64,000 nt of DNA, from the NCBI GenBank assembly GCA_017307505.1, contig JAFKEE010000041.1, positions 62,001 through 126,000 of the forward strand. The letters run 5' to 3'. Source of the stretch: Acidobacteriota bacterium (GTDB lineage: Bacteria > Acidobacteriota > Terriglobia > Bryobacterales > Bryobacteraceae). The notes under the pieces are model-generated. The model ran no database searches and was not told the origin of the DNA. It saw only the letters and a list, made by a program, of their open reading frames with translations. Positions 59,606 through 64,000 of the stretch are shown piece after piece (positions within the stretch are counted from its first letter, which is position 1; every line of letters begins with the position of its first letter). A program made the translations under genes and the position numbers.

Positions 59606-60419
59606 TGGCTTTCACTGGACGTTCGGACACATCCTGTTCGTCTCCATCTTCTGCATGGTGGGCCTGGTGATTCTCACCACGGCCATCGTGGCTGCCTACA
59701 GGAGCTGGCGGGATGCGAGACTCAATCGCGAGCCGCGGATCCGCTGGCAGAGCGACTTCCACGACCTGAGCGATCGGGAGCGCCGCTGCCGTCACATGCT
59801 CTCCGGCGAGACCAAGTCGAGGCTCTGCCCGAATGCGTTTGAATGCCGCGATTGTGTGACGCATCCGAAGTTTGTCGAGCTGGCTCCGGTGGCGGAGCAG
59901 ATGGTTCCGGTGGAGACCTACGGGATGGATTTCCCGCCCGAGAATTACTATCACCGCGGTCATGCGTGGGTCCGGCCGGAGGAGAACGGCACGCTGGTGG
60001 TGGGGCTCGATGACCTGGGGCGGCGCCTGATCGGGCCGCCGGATCATGTGGAGCTGCCCGCTCCGGGAACGCAGCTCGAGAACAACGGCGTGGCTTGGCG
60101 TGGGGACCGCAATGGGGTGTCGTTCCGTGTCCTGGCTCCCGTTGAAGGGGAAGTGGTGGAGACGGGCGGGCCGGACAAGGGCTGGTATCTGCGCCTGCGT
60201 CCGGTGGCCAACAAGCCGACGGACCTGCGGCATCTGTTGCATGGATACGAGGTGAGCGGCTGGTTGCGGGACGAGCTGGACCGCTTGCAGATGTTGCTGT
60301 CGCCGGAAGCGACGGGTCCGTCGCTGGCCGATGGCGGCGTCCTAATGGAAGACCTCAGCAAGGCGCAGCCGGGCGCGAACTGGGACAAGGTGATGGGGGA
60401 GATGTTTTTGGAGCCGTAG
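59589..60419 (+). CDS. Membrane-anchored GcvH-like protein with a Cys4 motif, no lipoyl lysine
   Basis: 276 residues from ATG 59589, overlapping the NrfD gene by 17 nt. TM helix near residues 13-37 (HILFVSIFCMVGLVILTTAIV). A cysteine motif follows (RRCRHMLSGETKSRLCPNAF then ECRDC, near 67-90). Residues about 115-240 are like the glycine-cleavage H protein: YHRGHAWVRPEENGTLVVGLDDLGRRLIG, LAPVEGEVVETGG, WYLRLRP, LLHGYEVSGWL. The lipoyl-lysine position, 8 residues before the Pro of LAPVEG, is Gly. So the domain keeps the fold but not the carrier residue. It is the last gene of the operon and a membrane-bound counterpart of the 54443-55360 protein. Confidence 0.75.
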   Translation: MFPGVNGFHWTFGHILFVSIFCMVGLVILTTAIVAAYRSWRDARLNREPRIRWQSDFHDLSDRERRCRHMLSGETKSRLCPNAFECRDCVTHPKFVELAPVAEQMVPVETYGMDFPPENYYHRGHAWVRPEENGTLVVGLDDLGRRLIGPPDHVELPAPGTQLENNGVAWRGDRNGVSFRVLAPVEGEVVETGGPDKGWYLRLRPVANKPTDLRHLLHGYEVSGWLRDELDRLQMLLSPEATGPSLADGGVLMEDLSKAQPGANWDKVMGEMFLEP

Positions 60420-60424
60420 CTTCG

Positions 60425-60478
60425 GAGCTGTCAGCTGTCTACGCTGAGCTTTCAGCGATCAGCGATCAGCTGTCAGCC
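60425..60478. repeat. Short-period degenerate repeat
   Basis: Repeated AGCTGTCAGC / CAGCGATCAGCGATCAGC units form a low-complexity tract just after the quinone-oxidoreductase operon. Such tracts are dispersed in many genomes; no function is visible. Confidence 0.55.
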
Positions 60479-60550
60479 GAGTTAGTTTGCGTTGGCTGCT
60501 CGAAGACTCGCAGCAGAGCGGCACTGATTTGCCCTCCGGCGACCGTTGCC

Positions 60551-60573
60551 CCTGTTGGTATAATGCCAACAGG
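60551..60573. promoter_or_regulatory. Operator palindrome enclosing a -10 box, upstream of the MqsA-like gene
   Basis: CCTGTTGG (60551-60558), TATAATG (60559-60565), CCAACAGG (60566-60573): a perfect 8-bp inverted repeat whose 7-bp spacer is a consensus -10 box. MqsA-type proteins bind such dyads, so binding would block the promoter directly. No good -35 is visible. Confidence 0.65.
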
Positions 60574-60652
60574 TGTATGATGAACCGCTCAGCGGGGCTG
60601 GAGCTAAAGCCAAGCTGAATTGGTGCTTCGAAGCCGGCGCCCGGAGGGCCGC

Positions 60653-61180
60653 ATGAGCAGTGAGCGCATCCACACTTGCACGAATTGCGGAGAGCCCGCT
60701 GTGTTCGAACGGCGCCGCTATCACTATCTCGAGAGCGGCATCTCCAACCTCTACCTGCAGGGCGTTGAGGTGGCTGAATGTCTTCAGTGTAGGGAATCCG
60801 AGGTGGTCCTTCCGCGCCTTGAGAAGCTGCACCGTGCCATCGCCCTGGCGCTGGCAAACAGTCCCGCTCGGTTGACGGGTGAACAGTTGCGCTTCCTGCG
60901 GAAACATTTGGGCTTGAGTGGGGAGCAGTTGGGTCGCTATCTCCACACCGACAAGACTAAGATTTCGAAGTGGGAGTCGGGTGAGGATCCCATTGGCCCT
61001 TCCACGGACCGCTTGATCCGACTGCTGGTTGCTGCGCTGGACAACGAGCTTCGACCGGGCGTCTCTGCCATAGCGGAGCATCTGCCGCAGATCCTCGATG
61101 AGTCCGGCAAGGTCTGGGAGCTTCAGGTGGATGTGTCGACGCTCCAATCCACGTTCGTGAGCGTCTCCCGGGCCGCCTGA
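60653..61180 (+). CDS. MqsA-like zinc-finger HTH regulator (orphan antitoxin type)
   Basis: 175 residues from ATG 60653, with GGAGGG upstream. The N-terminal YgiT-type zinc finger has CTNC (C9, C12) and CLQC (about 43-46). The C-terminal XRE-type HTH lies at about 75-135: LTGEQLRFLRKHLGLSGEQLGRYLHTDKTKISKWESGEDP. This is the MqsA antitoxin layout, with a longer C-terminal tail of about 35 residues. The usual toxin gene (mqsR) is absent upstream and downstream; instead 230 bp of non-coding DNA precede it. It may act alone as an autoregulated repressor. The strong dyad at 60551-60573 supports autoregulation. Confidence 0.78.
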   Translation: MSSERIHTCTNCGEPAVFERRRYHYLESGISNLYLQGVEVAECLQCRESEVVLPRLEKLHRAIALALANSPARLTGEQLRFLRKHLGLSGEQLGRYLHTDKTKISKWESGEDPIGPSTDRLIRLLVAALDNELRPGVSAIAEHLPQILDESGKVWELQVDVSTLQSTFVSVSRAA

Positions 61181-61200
61181 CTCAATGGCTCAGAACCAGT

Positions 61201-61410
61201 TCAGGACTTTTGCCCCAGGCGTCCGCTGCGAAAGGCGGCGATGAAGCGTTCGGGGTCTTCCATCTCGTGCTCCACCTTCAGCAGACCGCTGATGAGATAG
61301 AGGATCCCCAATGGGATTCCGATGACCGTAATGCAGAGCGCCCAGAAGAAGAGCCAACTTCCCATGAACTCGTAACGAACGATCTTGGACATGCCAAGAT
61401 CATCGCTCAT
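61201..61410 (-). CDS. Small membrane protein of unknown function
   Basis: 69 residues from ATG 61410, overlapping the gmhB stop in ATGA fashion. One long or two short TM segments near residues 18-44 (SWLFFWALCITVIGIPLGIL then YLISGLL), then an acidic/basic cytosolic tail (EHEMEDPERFIAAFRSGRLGQ). It is coupled to gmhB, hence likely cell-envelope related. Convergent with the MqsA-like gene, 20 nt away. Confidence 0.6.
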   Translation of the reverse strand: MSDDLGMSKIVRYEFMGSWLFFWALCITVIGIPLGILYLISGLLKVEHEMEDPERFIAAFRSGRLGQKS

Positions 61411-61976
61411 TCCGTGGTGCGCGCGGGCGACTGCTGGGTGAGGACCCATTGGGCCGCGGTGAGCAGGTCCCCGGCGACGAAGTCCGGCCGGACGCGGCCG
61501 GCGGCCAGGTGCCCGGCGCCGTAGCCCGTTGTCACCAGCACACCCTTCGCTCCGGCATTGTGCGCGAGTCCCACGTCGACATCCTTGTCGCCGATGACGA
61601 CGCAGTCCGACGCCACGAAGCCGAGTTCTTCGGACGCCTGCTGCAGCAGGCCCGGCTTCGGTTTGCGGCAGTCGCACTCATCGGCCGGGGCGTGCGGGCA
61701 GACATAGATTCCGTCGAAGGAACCCAGCAGTTCCTCCAACCGCTGGTTCATTGCCAGCACGGCGTCCATGCCGAAGTAGCCGCGTCCAACGCCCGACTGG
61801 TTTGTGACGACGATGAGGCCATAGCCGGCCGCACGCAGACGGTCTACGGCTTCGCGGGCTCCCGGGAGGAGCTCGATCTGAGCGGGGTCTGCGAGATAGT
61901 TCTTCTCCGCGATCAGCGTACCGTCGCGATCGAAGGCCACAAACCGGCGGGCACCGGAGCTACTTGCTGGATTCAC
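61407..61976 (-). CDS. gmhB: D-glycero-D-manno-heptose 1,7-bisphosphate 7-phosphatase
   Basis: A 189-residue HAD phosphatase of LPS heptose biosynthesis. Motif I FDRDGTLI (nucleophile Asp), VVTNQSGVGRGYF (motif II), zinc loop CPHAPADECDCRKPKP, and motif III/IV VVIGDKDVDVGLAHNAG. It removes the 7-phosphate from ADP-heptose precursors. Its start overlaps the FmdB gene by 17 nt and its stop overlaps the small membrane protein gene by 4 nt. Specificity for alpha or beta anomer cannot be read here; HisB-type phosphatase is a minor alternative. Confidence 0.9.
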   Translation of the reverse strand: MNPASSSGARRFVAFDRDGTLIAEKNYLADPAQIELLPGAREAVDRLRAAGYGLIVVTNQSGVGRGYFGMDAVLAMNQRLEELLGSFDGIYVCPHAPADECDCRKPKPGLLQQASEELGFVASDCVVIGDKDVDVGLAHNAGAKGVLVTTGYGAGHLAAGRVRPDFVAGDLLTAAQWVLTQQSPARTTE

Positions 61977-62271
61977 TGGCCGCGGGCTTGGGCGTCGATT
62001 CCGTCTTCGACGACGAGGACTCGGTGCTGGTGGAAGAAGTATCTTTACTGCCCGTGCTCTTGCCGTTTGAGGAGCTGCTGCCCGAAGACTTGGACTTGGA
62101 ATAGTCCGTGATGTAAAAGCCGCTGCCTTTGAACTGAAGGGCAGATGGTGAGATCAGCCGGGCCAGAGCTCCGCCGCAGCCCTCGTGAACAGAGAGCGGT
62201 GCGTCGGAAAACTTCTGCAGGACCTCAATCGTCTGATTGCAGCGATCACATTTGTATTCGTACAGTGGCAT
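61960..62271 (-). CDS. FmdB-type zinc-ribbon protein
   Basis: 103 residues. The N-terminus MPLYEYKCDRCNQTIEVLQKF and EGCGGALARLISPSALQFKGSGFYITDYSK are the FmdB zinc ribbon. The first knuckle is CDRC; the second keeps only GCGG, so one zinc ligand is diverged. The last 45 residues are a low-complexity Ser/Thr/Lys tail (SSGSSSSNGKSTGSKDTSST). Function of FmdB-like proteins is unclear (regulatory or ribosome-associated roles are proposed). Lies 5 nt after the S41 gene and overlaps gmhB. Confidence 0.85.
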   Translation of the reverse strand: MPLYEYKCDRCNQTIEVLQKFSDAPLSVHEGCGGALARLISPSALQFKGSGFYITDYSKSKSSGSSSSNGKSTGSKDTSSTSTESSSSKTESTPKPAASESSK

Positions 62272-62276
62272 AGCTG

Positions 62277-63569
62277 TTAATTCTTGGGTGCCGGGATGTT
62301 CAGCGGGCGCATCACGCTGGCGTCCCCCGGCTTCACGTCAACGGTATTGGAAGCCTGAACCTTGCCGTTCACCACTTCCAAGGCCTTCTTGAGAATCGGA
62401 TCTTCCGTGGACTTCGGCTCTTTGGGCGCGTTGGGCGCAGGCGTCGCGTCGTCCTCGTCAGTGGTGGCTTCCGGCTCGGAATCGGTTACCGGGTAGTTCG
62501 GCACCACAGAGGTGTCCTGAATGGCCTTGCCGTTGGGCGAGTAGTACTTCGCAACAGCCAGCAGCACGGCGCCGCCGTCTTCGGTGGTGACGGCCTTGCG
62601 CAGGGCGGCGTCGCCGTAGGTACGTTCCCCGACAACGGAGGCGCGCTTATTGTCGAGCAGGGCAGCGGCCACAATCTCGGCCGCACCCGTGGTGCCGCGA
62701 TTGGTCAGCACCACCAGCGGTCCTTTATAGGAAGCCTTGGCCGGATCGGCCTGGTAGGTCTGCTTGGGGACTTTCTGTCCGCTCAGGGAACCGATGGTGC
62801 CCTTTTCCAGGAAGAGGTTGGCCAGCGAGACCCCTTCTTCCGGCGCATTTACCGCGGAGTGGCGCAGGTCCAGGATCATCTTCTTGGCGCCCTGCTTCTC
62901 CAGCGAGGCGATGGCGCTCTGCACCGACTGGGTCTTGCCCTTACCGAGATCTTCCACGCTCACGTAGCCGACTTCCTTGTCGAGCATCTTCGAGACGAGC
63001 GCCGGAGCCTGCACTTGCGCGCGGGTCAGGGTCATCTTGGTCGGCTCGGGCTTGCGCAGCCGCAACACCGTCAACTCGATGGTGGAGCCGGGCTCGCCGT
63101 GCAGCAGCACATCGGCGTAGGCCAGCGGCATGTCTCGTGTGGAGATGCCATTGATCGCTTCCAGGATGTCGCCGGTGGAGAGGCCGGCTTTGTCGGCGGG
63201 GGAACCCGGGATCGCGTCGACCACACCGAGTTCATAGCCGTACTTGCGGCTGAGCACCAGGCCGATGTCGGCCTTCGGAGCTGACTTCACCTTCAAATAT
63301 TGTTTGTACTGCTCAGCGTTCAAGTAGCTGGCGAACGGATCGAGGGAAACCAGCAGACCATTCACGGCGCCCAGGGTGACATTCTTCATGTCGGGCTCTT
63401 CCACATAGTCTGCTTTCACCTTGGCGAACACTTCGGTGAAGACGTTCAGATGGCGGTAGGGGTCCGCGGGATTGGTTTCAGGGCTCTGGCCCAGGACAGC
63501 CCCGATCAGCAGCAGTGCCACCAGCACGGTGGACACGCTGACCACCGAGTACTTGAATCCGTTGCTCAT
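62277..63569 (-). CDS. S41 (CtpA-like) peptidase homologue with lost catalytic dyad
   Basis: 430 residues with an N-terminal anchor (YSVVSVSTVLVALLLIGAVLG). The PDZ domain lies at about 95-185 (IGLVLSRKYGYELGVVDAIPGSPADKAGLSTGDILEAINGIST). The S41 core is at about 195-360. In active enzymes the nucleophile sits in (G)SASASE and the lysine in TFGKG. Here they read NRGTTGAAEIVAAALLD and ERTYGDAAL: the Ser is Gly and the Lys is Asp. So it is probably non-proteolytic, or uses other residues. The C-terminal tail is Pro/Glu-rich and disordered. Followed by FmdB and gmhB in one leftward unit. Confidence 0.88.
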   Translation of the reverse strand: MSNGFKYSVVSVSTVLVALLLIGAVLGQSPETNPADPYRHLNVFTEVFAKVKADYVEEPDMKNVTLGAVNGLLVSLDPFASYLNAEQYKQYLKVKSAPKADIGLVLSRKYGYELGVVDAIPGSPADKAGLSTGDILEAINGISTRDMPLAYADVLLHGEPGSTIELTVLRLRKPEPTKMTLTRAQVQAPALVSKMLDKEVGYVSVEDLGKGKTQSVQSAIASLEKQGAKKMILDLRHSAVNAPEEGVSLANLFLEKGTIGSLSGQKVPKQTYQADPAKASYKGPLVVLTNRGTTGAAEIVAAALLDNKRASVVGERTYGDAALRKAVTTEDGGAVLLAVAKYYSPNGKAIQDTSVVPNYPVTDSEPEATTDEDDATPAPNAPKEPKSTEDPILKKALEVVNGKVQASNTVDVKPGDASVMRPLNIPAPKN

Positions 63570-63612
63570 GTGTAGTAGCCCCTCCGGGTACTTCCGGCCG
63601 GGTGCAATCTCC

Positions 63613-63631
63613 CTGATAGGAAGTATATCAG
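63613..63631. promoter_or_regulatory. Inverted repeat over a -10-like box upstream of the S41 gene
   Basis: CTGATA (63613-63618) and TATCAG (63626-63631) flank a 7-bp spacer. On the minus strand the right arm and spacer include TATACT (63622-63627), a -10-like box about 55 bp before the S41 start. No clear -35. Confidence 0.4.
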
Positions 63632-63712
63632 GCCCGGCCAGTCAGATCGCTCTAACCCATAGACGCTTCACGTCCGGTTTTGGGTGCAAGGGGAAACTGT
63701 ACGCGAGTGGAC

Positions 63713-63750
63713 AAAAAAAAGGGGGCCGCCGTGGAGTGTTTGGGCGGCCC
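63713..63750 (-). terminator. Strong intrinsic terminator, minus strand
   Basis: On the minus strand GGGCCGCC (63750-63743) pairs with GGCGGCCC (63730-63723) and is followed by eight T (63720-63713). It stands between the sigma-54 promoter and the S41 gene and has no protein-coding gene directly upstream inside the window. Confidence 0.88.
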
Positions 63751-63834
63751 GCGAGGATCAGGATCGCTTGTTTTTGGAGAATTTGAACGGTCGATCCGGA
63801 GGCTGCTACGACCGCCGTTTCGCTTACGTATTCC
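63713..63834 (-). ncRNA. Candidate sigma-54-dependent small RNA, about 120 nt
   Basis: Bounded by a consensus sigma-54 promoter and a U8 intrinsic terminator. Predicted start is near 63834 (GGAATACG...). A 5' hairpin has CGGTCG paired with CGACCG (63814-63809 and 63793-63788) and a 15-nt loop whose centre is CCUCC (63802-63798), complementary to Shine-Dalgarno sequences. An unstructured A-rich middle and the terminator hairpin follow. No reading frame with a ribosome site lies within it. A trans-acting regulator of translation is the likely role; the target is unknown. Confidence 0.62.
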
Positions 63835-63845
63835 GACTTTATAGA

Positions 63846-63861
63846 AGCAATGGGCGTGCCA
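63846..63861 (-). promoter_or_regulatory. Sigma-54 (RpoN) promoter
   Basis: Minus strand TGGCACG-CCCA-TTGCT: an exact match to the -24/-12 consensus TGGCACG-N4-TTGCW, with GG and GC ten bases apart. Predicted start is 12 nt beyond the GC, near 63833-63836. Confidence 0.85.
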
Positions 63862-63911
63862 AAACTAACGCCCTTTATTTTCAGCACTTTTCCACTTATG
63901 TCAGGGAGAAA

Positions 63912-63947
63912 GGGGACAAGTTGTCCCCATCCGCGCGACAGCCTGTC
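63912..63947. promoter_or_regulatory. Tandem palindromes, candidate enhancer-binding-protein sites
   Basis: Palindrome A is GGGGACAAGTTGTCCCC (63912-63928); palindrome B is GACAGCCTGTC (63937-63947). Both contain GACA-N3-TGTC and their centres are 22 bp apart, two helical turns. They lie 50-90 bp upstream of the sigma-54 promoter, where activators usually bind. Confidence 0.6.
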
Positions 63948-64000
63948 CCCCTTGAGGCCATCAGGGCCTGACCCGCAGCATCGCCACGCCATGGGCCGGG

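Noticed and set aside
60420-60652. MqsR-type toxin gene upstream of the MqsA-like gene
   Set aside because: No open frame of suitable length; region is repeat tract plus operator.
63642-63992. 116-codon minus-strand open frame over the small-RNA locus
   Set aside because: Runs through the sigma-54 promoter, the RNA and the terminator, has no ribosome site and no coding bias.
63961-64000. 3' end of a minus-strand gene (reading ...AHGVAMLRVRP then TGA)
   Set aside because: Third positions are GC-rich as in a real gene end, but 12 codons are too few to claim a feature.
1-64000. tRNA, rRNA, riboswitch or prophage
   Set aside because: I looked through the intergenic regions and found no cloverleaf, conserved rRNA stretch, named riboswitch core or phage gene.

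Overview
The window is high-GC bacterial chromosome. It has the gene vocabulary of an Acidobacteriota member, most like the Bryobacterales/Solibacteres group. The markers are two ADOP-type permeases (one with its PadR regulator), three very large Oar-like TonB receptors with carboxypeptidase-regulatory N-termini, a wHTH membrane regulator divergent from one receptor, a PEP-CTERM protein, a patatin-barrel protein and many secreted proteins of unknown function. The taxonomic call is inference from gene content; there is no rRNA in the window. I saw no tRNA, rRNA, intact insertion sequence, prophage or cas gene.

Layout. 1-7.5 kb is housekeeping. A leftward operon carries a SAM hydrolase-like protein, mutM, a homocysteine methyltransferase/MTHFR fusion, a threonylcarbamoyl-AMP synthase and a truncated secreted protein. 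It is divergent from cysteine desulfurase-mnmA (overlapping, tRNA 2-thiolation) and an LpxL-type acyltransferase. 7.5-15 kb is a leftward block of secreted or envelope proteins: a GH110-like beta-helix enzyme, a TPR protein, a metzincin-like protein, a short ExbB/MotA-like protein, a two-TM protein and a phosphoesterase-PKD protein. 15-18 kb is ADOP plus PadR. 18.7-22.3 kb is TonB receptor 1. 22.3-24.4 kb is gene-poor and holds a HEAT-like protein, a nested hairpin and a three-copy direct repeat. 24.4-25.8 kb has a serine-less alpha/beta-hydrolase-like gene overlapping a convergent phzF-like gene. 25.8-30.7 kb is a TolC-HlyD-ABC exporter with a TetR regulator and recognisable promoters and operators. 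30.8-33.1 kb has a di-heme peroxidase, a DUF3365 haem protein, a universal stress protein and a 29-aa membrane protein. 33.2-39.8 kb has TonB receptor 2, the divergent wHTH regulator and an alginate-export-type porin. 39.8-46.2 kb has class II DAHP synthase, a PlpD-like patatin and three unrecognised genes. 46.3-53.9 kb has TonB receptor 3, DinB, PEP-CTERM and a second ADOP permease.

54.1-60.4 kb is a tight rightward operon for a Qrc/alternative-complex-like quinone oxidoreductase: pentahaem cytochrome, molybdopterin-fold subunit, four-cluster ferredoxin subunit and NrfD membrane subunit. It is bracketed by two GcvH-like proteins that both lack the lipoyl lysine and both carry cysteine modules. 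60.6-63.6 kb has an orphan MqsA-type regulator with an operator wrapped around a TATAAT box, then gmhB, an FmdB zinc ribbon, a small membrane protein and an S41 protease whose Ser/Lys dyad is lost.

The most exciting locus is at the right edge. A textbook sigma-54 promoter (63846-63861, minus strand) lies about 120 nt upstream of a strong intrinsic terminator (63713-63750), with no credible ORF between. The predicted RNA has a 5' hairpin whose loop exposes CCUCC (anti-Shine-Dalgarno). Two GACA-N3-TGTC palindromes 22 bp apart sit upstream like enhancer sites. This looks like a sigma-54-dependent regulatory small RNA.
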